This document shows positions 1 to 5,736 of a stretch of DNA of 5,736 nt, one piece after another. A model generated the notes under the pieces. That model did no database searches. It was given only the letters and a program-made list of their open reading frames with translations, and was not told the origin of the DNA. The position numbers were made by a program, and so were the translations under genes. Source of the DNA: Rhodospirillales bacterium (GTDB lineage Bacteria > Pseudomonadota > Alphaproteobacteria > Rhodospirillales > JAOUPW01). Position 1 is the stretch's first letter, and every line of letters begins with the position of its first letter. The stretch lies in assembly GCA_029879665.1 (NCBI GenBank), contig JAOUPW010000152.1:1-5736 (forward strand), written 5' to 3'.

Positions 1-22
1 GCGATTGCCATAAACACATCTC

Positions 23-583
23 ATGAACAGGTGTATATCGGTGACTAGAATCAAGACAGCATTACTTCGCCTTTGGGCTGACCTTCGTGCCGCCACCGCC
101 GTGGAATTCGCCCTGCTGTTCCCAATCGTCGTTTTTTTCGTGCTCAGCCTGTTCGAATTCGGCCTGATCATTTACGAATACCACCTGATCAGCGAGGCGA
201 CGCGGCGCGGCGCCCGTAATCTTGTGGTCAACGATTCCCTGAATAGCCCGGTGACCGCGCTCACCAACATCGAGTCCACCGATGCCACCTGCACGGGTAG
301 CGGTTGTGATGCCGCGCCGTTTGCCCTCCTGCTGGCCGACATGCAGGGGATACTCCCCGATCTCGCCGCTTCCAACGTCACGGTGACCTATTCCAACACC
401 GGGCTGACCGGCGGCAGTCTCGTGACCCCCCGGGTTACCGTCGAGGTCGTCGGATATCAGCATTCATCCACCATTTACGGCGCGGTGCTGGGAAATTCGA
501 GCTCTAACAAAACGTTCACTTTCACCTATCCGTCCTTTTCCACCAGCCGGATTTTGGCGAGTCGAAATAATTCCGAGCTGTAA
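23..583 (+). CDS. TadE-like pilus assembly protein (pseudopilin)
   Basis: This is a 186-residue protein of the TadE/TadG type, the minor pseudopilins of the Flp/Tad pilus machinery, which sit in the inner membrane and act in pilus biogenesis. Residues 1-22 are basic. The motif ATAVEFALLFPIVVFF begins at about residue 24, with the conserved Glu28, and runs into one hydrophobic segment ending near residue 50. That is the usual N-terminal membrane anchor and prepilin-like region. It is followed by a helix of the SEATRRGAR type, also common in the family, and then a Ser/Thr-rich periplasmic domain. Cys90 and Cys95 (CTGSGC) could form a small disulfide loop. The ATG at 23 has no clear Shine-Dalgarno; an in-frame GTG at 41 is an alternative start that keeps the whole motif. 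The gene sits at the window edge and probably ends a tad cluster to the left, which I cannot see. It converges on glpD with a 40-bp gap. Family assignment is good; TadE versus TadF/TadG is not settled. Confidence 0.85.
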   Translation: MNRCISVTRIKTALLRLWADLRAATAVEFALLFPIVVFFVLSLFEFGLIIYEYHLISEATRRGARNLVVNDSLNSPVTALTNIESTDATCTGSGCDAAPFALLLADMQGILPDLAASNVTVTYSNTGLTGGSLVTPRVTVEVVGYQHSSTIYGAVLGNSSSNKTFTFTYPSFSTSRILASRNNSEL

Positions 584-623
584 AAACTCTCCGGTAAAAA
601 CGCCCCCGTCCTTGTAATCTGCG

Positions 624-2126
624 TCAGGCTTTTGATCGCAGCCATTGCGCAAGCCTGTCCCGGGTGTGCGGCGGCGCGGTGAGTCCCAACTTGCTTCGCC
701 GCCAGAGAATATCGTCGGCCGTTTGCGCCCATTCCTCGCGGATAAGGTAGTCCGCTTCGGCGCTGTAAAGTCCACCGCCGAAATTCTCGCCCAGGCCGTT
801 CATATCGTTAATCCCGTCGAGCAAGGATTCAATCCGCGTGCCGTAGGCATGGGCGTATCGCAACCTCAGGTCATCGGGCAGCCACGGAAATCTAATTATC
901 GTGGATTCCAGAAAGGTCGAAAAATCCGCCCCTTCCATATCGCCGCCGGGGAGGGGCGTACCTGACGTCCACGGGCGGCTATCGGACCCGAGGGCGGCAC
1001 TAAGCCGTTCCAGGGCTTCTTCCGCGAGGCTGCGGTAGGTGGTGATCTTTCCGCCCAGAACCGACAGAAGGGGCGCCCGGTCTGCGCCGCCATTGAATTC
1101 GAGGAGATAATCCCGAGACGCCGAGGTGGCATCCCCGGCGCCGTCATCGAACAAGGGGCGAACGCCGGCAAAGGACCAGATCACATCGTCAGGTGAAATT
1201 TTCCGGGAGAAATACCGGTTCGAACATTCGCACAGGTAAGATGTTTCCTCCGGCGTAATTTCCGCGGTCGCGGGATCGCCCTGGAAATCCGCTTCGGTGG
1301 TTCCGATCAGGGTATGGTTGCCTTCGAAGGGAATGGCAAAAACAATACGGCCGTCCGGGTTTTGAAACAGATAGGCGTCGTCGTGATCGAACATTGCGGG
1401 CACGACGATATGGCTGCCCTTGACCAGACGCACCAGATGATCAGGTATGATTTGCAGGGTTTCATATAGCACCTGGTTCGCCCAGGGGCCGCCGGCGTTC
1501 ACCACCGCGCGGGCACGGGCCGTGCCGGAATTTTCGGCGTTTTCGCTTTCAAGGTCCACCAGCCAATGATCCTGAAATCGCCGGGCGGAAACGGCTTGCG
1601 TCCGGGGCAGCACTTCGGCGCCCCGTTCCGAAGCATCCTTGGCATTGAGAATAACCAAACGGGAATCGTCCACCCGGCAGTCGGAATAAACGAACCCTTT
1701 GCCATAACCGGGGATCAGGGGGCGCCCGCCCGGGTGCGAGTTCAGGTCCAAAGCATGGGATGCGGGCAGGCGTTTCCGCCCCCCCAGATGATCGTAAATA
1801 AAAAGCCCCAGGCGGATCATCCAGGCGGGCCGCTGCGCCTTGTCATGGGGCAGGATCAGGCGCAGGGGTTGGATCAGATGGGGCGCCAGGGCGAGCAGAA
1901 CTTCCCGTTCGCGTAAAGCTTCGCGGACCAACCGGAATTCATACTGTTCAAGGTAGCGGAGCCCGCCATGGATCAGTTTGGTGCTGGCCGAGGAGGTCGC
2001 GCCGCCGATATCGCCCTGATCGCAGAGAAGAACCGTAAGCCCGCGTCCGGCGGCGTCCCGGGCGATGCCGGCGCCGTTGATGCCGGCGCCGATGACAAGC
2101 AGGTCCACGGATTTTTGAAGGGGCAC
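624..2126 (-). CDS. glpD: FAD-dependent glycerol-3-phosphate dehydrogenase
   Basis: This 500-residue protein matches the usual length of aerobic GlpD. The enzyme oxidises sn-glycerol 3-phosphate to dihydroxyacetone phosphate at the inner membrane and passes electrons through FAD to quinone, linking glycerol and phospholipid breakdown to glycolysis. An N-terminal Rossmann FAD-binding motif, IGAGINGAGIARDAAGRG, lies at residues 12-29 (family signature 1), with the acidic residue Asp36 ending the second strand. The segment GATSSASTKLIHGGLRYLE (42-60) is highly characteristic. The second family signature, GGKITTYRSLA, is at about 358-368. The C-terminal 100 residues correspond to the alpha-helical cap domain. 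The start codon is GTG, preceded on the minus strand by AAGGAA (2136-2141) about 10 nt away, which supports it. The gene is divergent from the GGT-family gene. No glp regulator, kinase or transporter gene is adjacent, and I could not identify a GlpR operator. Confidence 0.96.
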   Translation of the reverse strand: MPLQKSVDLLVIGAGINGAGIARDAAGRGLTVLLCDQGDIGGATSSASTKLIHGGLRYLEQYEFRLVREALREREVLLALAPHLIQPLRLILPHDKAQRPAWMIRLGLFIYDHLGGRKRLPASHALDLNSHPGGRPLIPGYGKGFVYSDCRVDDSRLVILNAKDASERGAEVLPRTQAVSARRFQDHWLVDLESENAENSGTARARAVVNAGGPWANQVLYETLQIIPDHLVRLVKGSHIVVPAMFDHDDAYLFQNPDGRIVFAIPFEGNHTLIGTTEADFQGDPATAEITPEETSYLCECSNRYFSRKISPDDVIWSFAGVRPLFDDGAGDATSASRDYLLEFNGGADRAPLLSVLGGKITTYRSLAEEALERLSAALGSDSRPWTSGTPLPGGDMEGADFSTFLESTIIRFPWLPDDLRLRYAHAYGTRIESLLDGINDMNGLGENFGGGLYSAEADYLIREEWAQTADDILWRRSKLGLTAPPHTRDRLAQWLRSKA

Positions 2127-2136
2127 AGGCAGTTAT

Positions 2137-2141
2137 TCCTT
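2137..2141 (-). promoter_or_regulatory. Ribosome binding site of glpD (supports GTG start)
   Basis: On the minus strand AAGGA lies 10 nt before the GTG at 2126-2124. No ATG in this frame gives a better start before the FAD-binding motif, so this site decides the start. Confidence 0.6.
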
Positions 2142-2235
2142 GGCGCTCGGCGTGGGACGATCAAGCGGCAAGTGTGCCCTAATCCCGTTCATCAAAAAAG
2201 GGTTATCCGGGGCCGAAATGCTCCGGCGCGGTGCA

Positions 2236-2264
2236 TTGCAGCCCAGATGCCCAGTCCTTATAGT
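2236..2264 (+). promoter_or_regulatory. Putative sigma70-type promoter of the GGT-family gene
   Basis: TTGCAG (2236-2241) and TATAGT (2259-2264) are separated by exactly 17 nt. The -10 box matches the consensus at 5 of 6 positions and the -35 box at 3 of 6. Transcription would begin near 2271, giving a leader of roughly 40 nt before the ATG at 2313. This comes from motif reading alone; chance matches of this quality do occur. Confidence 0.4.
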
Positions 2265-2300
2265 CACGTCAACGCATGTATTCTCCGCAGACTATGAAAC

Positions 2301-2305
2301 AAGGA
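2301..2305 (+). promoter_or_regulatory. Ribosome binding site of the GGT-family gene
   Basis: AAGGA lies 7 nt upstream of the ATG at 2313, an ideal spacing. The stretch CAAGGAATAA here also occurs in the glpD leader on the other strand. Confidence 0.7.
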
Positions 2306-2312
2306 ATAAACG

Positions 2313-4100
2313 ATGGCGCTGGGCACCTTTACCACCCGTCCCGAACTGATCGGCACCTTTGGCGGCATCGCCACCACCCACTGGCTGGCGACGGCCACCG
2401 GCATGGCCATATTGGAAAAAGGCGGCAACGCCTTTGACGCCGCCGTTGCCGCCGGTTTCGCCCTGCAAGTGGTGGAACCCCATCTGAACGGTCCCGGCGG
2501 TGAAGTTCCCATGGTCATCCACAGCGCCGAAAAAAATAAAACCATGGTGGTTTGCGGGCAGGGCGTTGCGCCGGCGGGAGCCACCATCGAACACTACAAA
2601 AGCGAGGGACTGGATCTGGTTCCCGGCTCGGGACTGCTGGCGACCTGTGTACCGGGTTCCTTCGACGCCTGGATGATGGTGCTTCGCGATTTCGGCAGCC
2701 TCACCGTCCGCGATGTCCTGGAACCCGCCGTCAATCTGTCCCGGACCGGTTTCGCCGTGGTGCCGCGCATGTCGGCGACCATCAATTCGGTCCGCGAGCT
2801 GTTTGCAACCGAGTGGACGGAATCCGCCAAGCTTTATTTGCCCAACGGCAAGATTCCCGAAAACGGCAGCCTGTTCCGGAATCCGGAAATGGCGAACATG
2901 TACGCCCGCGTCATTACCGAGGCGGAATCCGCGGGCGCGAACCGCGAAGCTCAGATCGAATTCGCCCGGCGCACCTGGAGCCAGGGGTTCATCGCCGAAA
3001 CCATTGACGCTTTTTGCCGCAATAATGAGGTCATGGATACTTCCGGCGAGCGTCACCGAGGCGTGTTGACGGGCGAGGACATGGCAAAATGGCAGGCGAG
3101 CATCGAAGCGCCGCTGACCTACGATTACAAAAACTACACCGTCTGCAAGTGCGGCCCCTGGAGCCAGGGCCCGGTGTTCCTGCAACAATTGGCGTTGTTG
3201 AAAGGCTTTGGCCTGGCGGACATGGATCCGTTGTCCCCCGATTTCATCCATACGGTCACCGAGTGTTCGAAACTGGCATTTGCCGACCGCGAGGCCTATT
3301 ACGGCGATCCGGATTTCGTCGACGTTCCCATGGAGACCCTGTTGTCGGACGCCTACAACGATGGCCGGCGCAAGCTGATCAGCGAGACCGCCTCCCTGGA
3401 ATTCCGTCCCGGTGAAATCGCCGGCTACGATGTTTCCGTGGACTACCGCGTTTCTTCGGGCATGAAGGTGGACGGCATGGGCGGCGGCGAGCCGACCGTC
3501 AGCCGTGCCGGGGAAACCAAGGGTGATACAGTCCATATCGATGTGGTCGACCGCTTCGGCAACATGGTCTCGGCGACACCCAGCGGCGGCTGGCTGCAAA
3601 GCTCGCCCCTTATTCCCGGGCTCGGGTTTTGCCTCGGCAGCCGGGCGCAGATGTTCTGGCTGGAAGAAGGCACCCCCGCCAGCCTCAAGCCGGGCAAGCG
3701 CCCGCGTACCACCCTGACGCCGTCGCTGGCGCTGCGCGACGGCGAGCCCTACATGGCTTTCGGCACGCCCGGAGGCGACAGCCAGGATCAATGGACGCTG
3801 ACCTTCCTGGTCCGCCTGGCCCATTACGGTTACAACTTACAGGAATGCATCGACGCCCCCATGTTCCAGAACGAACACATGCCCAGTTCCTTTTATCCGC
3901 GCGAGGCCCGCCCCGGTCATGTGACGGTGGAAGGCCGCCTGTCGGAAGATACGGTTCGGGAACTCCGGCGCCGGGGCCACGACGTGGAAGTGGACGAGGA
4001 CTGGTCCCTGGGCCGGATCACGGCAGTCGCCAAGGACGGGGAAGCCATCAAGGCCGCCGCCAACGCGCGGTTTATGCAGGGTTATGCCATTTGCCGGTGA
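2313..4100 (+). CDS. Gamma-glutamyltransferase family protein (Ntn-hydrolase proenzyme)
   Basis: This 595-residue protein belongs to the gamma-glutamyltransferase family, whose proenzymes cleave themselves before a catalytic Thr to give a large and a small subunit. The likely nucleophile is Thr406 in GDTVH, aligned with TTH of E. coli Ggt. This gives chains of about 405 and 190 residues. Family blocks are GGNAFDAAVAAGFALQVVEP (37-56), the NGPGGE loop (59-64), GKRPRTTLTPS in the small subunit, and GTPGGD (484-489), which matches the oxyanion-hole glycines. No signal peptide is visible, so the protein is probably cytoplasmic, unlike secreted Ggt. Where E. coli has Arg114 (FREMAP), which binds the substrate alpha-carboxylate, this protein has CGQGVAP with Gln83. 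It resembles the YwrD/oxamate-amidohydrolase side of the family, so true gamma-glutamyl transfer is uncertain and the substrate is unknown. The start is supported by a good Shine-Dalgarno. The 3' end is duplicated beyond hisG. Confidence 0.93.
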   Translation: MALGTFTTRPELIGTFGGIATTHWLATATGMAILEKGGNAFDAAVAAGFALQVVEPHLNGPGGEVPMVIHSAEKNKTMVVCGQGVAPAGATIEHYKSEGLDLVPGSGLLATCVPGSFDAWMMVLRDFGSLTVRDVLEPAVNLSRTGFAVVPRMSATINSVRELFATEWTESAKLYLPNGKIPENGSLFRNPEMANMYARVITEAESAGANREAQIEFARRTWSQGFIAETIDAFCRNNEVMDTSGERHRGVLTGEDMAKWQASIEAPLTYDYKNYTVCKCGPWSQGPVFLQQLALLKGFGLADMDPLSPDFIHTVTECSKLAFADREAYYGDPDFVDVPMETLLSDAYNDGRRKLISETASLEFRPGEIAGYDVSVDYRVSSGMKVDGMGGGEPTVSRAGETKGDTVHIDVVDRFGNMVSATPSGGWLQSSPLIPGLGFCLGSRAQMFWLEEGTPASLKPGKRPRTTLTPSLALRDGEPYMAFGTPGGDSQDQWTLTFLVRLAHYGYNLQECIDAPMFQNEHMPSSFYPREARPGHVTVEGRLSEDTVRELRRRGHDVEVDEDWSLGRITAVAKDGEAIKAAANARFMQGYAICR

Positions 4101-4197
4101 GGGTTCTTCCGGACCGTTCGGCCTAACCTGTTTCTTTTTGATCGAACCGCAATCGCTCTTGGCAGTCACGACCGATGGACGCCGACCTTTCCGGTCC
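3883..4197 (+). repeat. Direct repeat, copy 1 (3' end of the GGT-family gene plus flank)
   Basis: This 315-bp segment recurs in the same orientation at 5387-5701 with no gaps. By hand count there are 16 mismatches: 10 in the 216-bp coding part and 6 in the last 32 bp. Bases 4083-4165 are identical in both copies. Copy 1 covers codons 525-595 of the intact gene, its stop codon and 97 bp of downstream sequence. Together the two copies bracket hisG. Confidence 0.95.
4111..4139 (+). terminator. Possible weak terminator of the GGT-family gene
   Basis: A short GC hairpin can form from GGACC (4111-4115, with a bulged A) and GGCC (4120-4123) around a GTTC loop. A T-rich tract, TTTCTTTTT, follows at 4131-4139 after a 7-nt gap. 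The stem has only four pairs and the T-run is late, so this is tentative. The same element is perfectly preserved at 5615-5643. Confidence 0.3.
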
Positions 4198-4310
4198 ACT
4201 CTCCTGAAAATAACCAGAAAAATGGAATCACGATTCTCCTTGCCGCACCCGGGTCGGGAGAACATAAAACGGCCTACCGACAGTGGGGTTCACCGTTAAG
4301 AGTCGGAAAC
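4198..4310. other. Convergent spacer between the GGT-family gene and hisG
   Basis: This 113-bp stretch lies between the end of repeat copy 1 and the hisG stop codon. It contains a GAATC/GATTC inverted repeat (4225-4236), TTCTCC/GGAGAA arms (4234-4239 and 4257-4262) around the palindrome ACCCGGGT, and the candidate hisG terminator. It is absent next to repeat copy 2, so it may be part of an inserted or rearranged segment. I see no gene in it. Confidence 0.5.
4263..4296 (-). terminator. Possible terminator of hisG
   Basis: Reading the minus strand after the hisG stop, ACGGTG and CACTGT can pair (six pairs, one of them G-T) around an AACCC loop, at 4296 down to 4280. CCGAC/GTCGG arms (4302-4306 and 4277-4281) offer an alternative, partly overlapping outer pairing. 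A TTTT run follows about 10 nt later. The structure is weak and its function unproven. Confidence 0.3.
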
Positions 4311-5183
4311 TTAAGAGAGCTTCTTCAGGTCCAGTTCCAGGATACCCTCGGCACCGGCGGTGCGCAGCTTGGGGATGAGGTCGCGGACTTCGCGGCGCTC
4401 GACCACGGTTTCGATGGCAACCCAGGCTGGATCGGTCAGGTGGTTGACCGTCGGGGCATGCAGGCTGGGTAACAGTTTGGTAACTTCGTCCAGGGCCTCG
4501 GTCGGCGCATTCATCTTCAAGAGCACCCGGTGACGGGCGGCTAAAGCGCTTTGCAGCATTAAGGCGATCTGGTCGATTTTGGCCCTTTTCCAAGGATCGG
4601 CCAGGGCGTCCTTGTTGGCGACCAGGACCGTGTGGGTGTGCAGCAGGTCACAAACGATGCGCAGTCCATGGGCTTTGATGGTGGTTCCGGTCTCGGTGAT
4701 TTCGACCGCGGCATCGGCAAGGCCTTCGACAACCTTTGCCTCGGTGGCCCCCCAGGAGAACTCGACCGTGGCGTTGATGCCTCGCTCTTCAAGGTAACGC
4801 CTGGTGTAGTCCACCAGTTCGGTGGAAACGACCTTGCCTTCCAGATCCTCGACTTTCTGGATTGGGCTGTCCTGGTCCACCACCAGAACCCAGCGGCAGG
4901 ACTGGTCGGAAGCCTTGGAATAGACCAGATCGCAGACCACTTCGACATCGGCCTGGGTCTCCTTGATCCAATCAATGCCGCAGAGCCCCACGTCCATGGT
5001 CCCACCCGCCACATAGGGCCCCATCTCCTGGGAGCGCACCAGCGCGCAGGTGATCTCATCGTCGTCGATGGTCGGGAAATAGTTGCGCGACCGGTGCTGA
5101 ATGTTCCATCCCGCTTGGGCGAACAGGTCCACCGTGGCGGATTCGAGACTTCCCTTGGGGATTCCGAGCTTAAGCTGGTTCAT
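4311..5183 (-). CDS. hisG: ATP phosphoribosyltransferase, long form
   Basis: HisG catalyses the first step of histidine synthesis, joining ATP and PRPP to give phosphoribosyl-ATP in the cytoplasm. From the chosen start the protein has 290 residues, the size of the long form. That form has two catalytic lobes plus a C-terminal ACT-like domain for histidine feedback and does not need HisZ. Visible blocks are LKLGIPKGSLE (4-14), RNYFPTIDDDE (33-43), the GTMDVGLCGIDW segment (61-72), FSWGATEAKVVEGLADAAVE (142-161) and the PRPP-binding loop ITETGTT (162-168). Residues from about 213 onward form the regulatory domain. The ATG at 5183 was preferred because it begins the conserved KLGIPKG strand directly. 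An ATG at 5198 and a TTG at 5240 lie upstream in frame, and none of the three has a clear Shine-Dalgarno. No other his gene adjoins it. It lies between two direct repeats of the GGT-gene 3' end. Confidence 0.95.
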   Translation of the reverse strand: MNQLKLGIPKGSLESATVDLFAQAGWNIQHRSRNYFPTIDDDEITCALVRSQEMGPYVAGGTMDVGLCGIDWIKETQADVEVVCDLVYSKASDQSCRWVLVVDQDSPIQKVEDLEGKVVSTELVDYTRRYLEERGINATVEFSWGATEAKVVEGLADAAVEITETGTTIKAHGLRIVCDLLHTHTVLVANKDALADPWKRAKIDQIALMLQSALAARHRVLLKMNAPTEALDEVTKLLPSLHAPTVNHLTDPAWVAIETVVERREVRDLIPKLRTAGAEGILELDLKKLS

Positions 5184-5386
5184 AATGTTTTTTAGCATAC
5201 ATTTGTGAAAATAGAAGCGATGGTTATAGAAAGTATCCAAAGTCCGGATGCGCCCATAGCCTGGACGGAAAAACTACAATGTCCGGAAATGGCTGTTTCG
5301 GACCTTCTGCTTGGTCCTGATTTACGTCTACCTTACCCACCCCGAAAACGAACATTGAAACAAGGTAGGGGGGCACGGGCAAGGGT
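5184..5386. other. AT-richer leader region upstream of hisG
   Basis: This 203-bp non-coding stretch separates the hisG start from the truncated GGT fragment and should contain the hisG promoter. The part next to hisG is clearly richer in A and T than the genes. A TATAAC hexamer on the minus strand (5228-5223) could serve as a -10 box, but no good -35 box is correctly placed. I see no histidine-rich leader peptide, T-box or riboswitch. Reading frames crossing it show no recognisable protein. Confidence 0.45.
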
Positions 5387-5388
5387 CC

Positions 5389-5604
5389 AGTTCCTTTTAC
5401 CCGCGCGAAGCCCGGCCCGGTCATGTGACCGTGGAAGGCCGCCTGTCCGAAGATACGGTTCGGGAACTCCGGCGCCGGGGCCACGACGTGGAGGTGGACG
5501 AGGATTGGTCCCTGGGCCGGATCACGGCAGTCACCAAGGACGGCGAAGCCATCAAGGCCGCCGCCAACGCGCGGTTTATGCAGGGCTATGCCATTTGCCG
5601 GTGA
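5389..5604 (+). pseudogene. Truncated 3' fragment of a GGT-family gene
   Basis: The fragment encodes the last 71 residues plus stop of the GGT-family protein, from SSFYPREARPG to QGYAICR, with one amino-acid change (Ala to Thr in RITAVAKDG, here RITAVTKDG). There is no usable start: in the same frame a TGA stands at 5356-5358, and only GTG codons inside the fragment (5425, 5431) could initiate, without a Shine-Dalgarno. The Thr nucleophile and the GG oxyanion motif are both missing, so no activity is possible. Ten bases differ from the intact gene and nine of these are silent, showing that the ancestor of this piece evolved under protein-level constraint. It is probably a remnant of a homologous gene brought in or left behind by recombination at the 3' end of the resident gene. 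Confidence 0.9.
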
Positions 5605-5614
5605 GGGTTCTTCC

Positions 5615-5643
5615 GGACCGTTCGGCCTAACCTGTTTCTTTTT
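5615..5643 (+). terminator. Copy of the possible GGT-gene terminator
   Basis: This is an exact copy of the short hairpin and T-rich tract found after the intact gene at 4111-4139. If the element works, it would stop any read-through across the fragment. The stem is weak. Confidence 0.25.
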
Positions 5644-5701
5644 GATCGAACCGCAATCGCTCTTGGCAGCCCGGACCGATGGACGCCGGCTTTCCCGGTC
5701 C

Positions 5702-5736
5702 GCCAGGCCAATTATGAACCCTACTTCGGATCGGCG
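5702..5736. other. Sequence beyond repeat copy 2, nothing identified
   Basis: The last 35 bases share no clear similarity with the region after copy 1. An ATG at 5714 opens a frame that runs to the window edge (MNPTSDR), but it has no good Shine-Dalgarno and is too short to judge. Confidence 0.3.

Larger units (their letters stand above)
2127..2312. other. Divergent intergenic region between glpD and the GGT-family gene
   Basis: This 186-bp spacer lies between two divergent genes and should hold both promoters. The side facing the GGT-family gene has a recognisable sigma70-like pair and a good ribosome binding site. On the glpD side I see only a TTGACG (minus strand, 2267-2272) without a convincing -10 partner at normal spacing. 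No operator palindrome was convincing. Confidence 0.6.
5387..5701 (+). repeat. Direct repeat, copy 2
   Basis: This is the second copy of the 315-bp segment at 3883-4197, in the same orientation with a constant offset of 1504 bp. Similarity stops abruptly on the left at 5387 and fades after 5701. At its right end CGGACCG (5672-5678) and CGGTCCG (5696-5702) form a 7-bp inverted repeat. Only 5 bp of this survive in copy 1 (4170-4174 and 4192-4196). Confidence 0.95.

Noticed and set aside
2292..3824. A 510-codon open frame on the minus strand opposite the GGT-family gene
   Set aside because: It is antisense to a gene with clear family motifs. Its translation is low in complexity and rich in Gly, Arg, His and Ala, with no recognisable domain. 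Long antisense frames are common in GC-rich genes.
3629..4126. A 165-codon plus-strand frame inside the 3' end of the GGT-family gene
   Set aside because: It is the alternative frame of the intact gene, and the pattern of substitutions against the repeat copy argues against it being translated.
5184..5240. A longer hisG start at 5240 or 5198
   Set aside because: The extra residues (TFYNHRFYFHKC and so on) resemble nothing in HisG N-termini, and neither start has a better Shine-Dalgarno. The 5183 start begins at the conserved first strand. The two His codons are too few for a his leader peptide.
4198..5386. An insertion sequence or integron-like cassette around hisG
   Set aside because: There is no transposase, no integrase, no terminal inverted repeats and no short target-site duplication. 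The flanking repeats are long, gene-derived and diverged, which points to homologous recombination.
5205..5630. A 141-codon plus-strand frame running across the hisG leader and the fragment
   Set aside because: It is out of frame with the GGT fragment. Differences between the two repeat copies are silent in the GGT frame but change residues in this one, so constraint acted on the GGT frame. The translation is Arg/Pro/Gly-rich with no family.
5714..5736. Start of a new gene at the right edge
   Set aside because: Only seven to eight codons are visible, with no good ribosome binding site and no recognisable motif.

Overview
The window looks like a piece of an alphaproteobacterial chromosome, possibly Rhodospirillales-like. 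The GC-rich coding sequence, a TadE-type pilus gene and a typical proteobacterial FAD-dependent glycerol-3-phosphate dehydrogenase support this. It is an inference from protein character and not a proven assignment.

Layout from left to right. A TadE-like pseudopilin/pilus-assembly gene (+, 23-583) probably ends a tad cluster lying to the left. It converges on glpD (-, 624-2126, GTG start). A 186-bp divergent intergenic region (2127-2312) separates glpD from a gamma-glutamyltransferase-family Ntn-hydrolase gene (+, 2313-4100). That gene has a good Shine-Dalgarno and a plausible sigma70 promoter. A convergent spacer follows, then a long-form hisG (-, 4311-5183) and an AT-richer leader (5184-5386). 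Last comes a headless copy of the 3' end of the GGT-family gene plus its downstream flank (5387-5701). The final 35 bases hold nothing I can identify.

The most notable structure is the pair of direct repeats around hisG. Bases 3883-4197 and 5387-5701 align without gaps at a constant offset of 1504 bp, with 16 differences in 315 positions by my count. The first repeat is the end of the intact GGT-family gene. The second is an orphan 3' fragment with no start codon. Nine of the ten differences in the coding part are synonymous, so the fragment's ancestor was probably a working gene until recently. This is the arrangement expected if a DNA segment carrying hisG and a homologous GGT 3' end integrated by a single crossover, or if a local tandem duplication was then partly deleted. 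The hisG is of the long, C-terminally regulated type, and no other his gene lies beside it. That fits acquisition but does not prove it.

Functionally the window is a mixture: surface pilus assembly, glycerol catabolism, an amide/gamma-glutamyl hydrolase-type enzyme and the first step of histidine synthesis. I see no single pathway joining the genes, and no CRISPR array, tRNA, rRNA, transposase or integrase.
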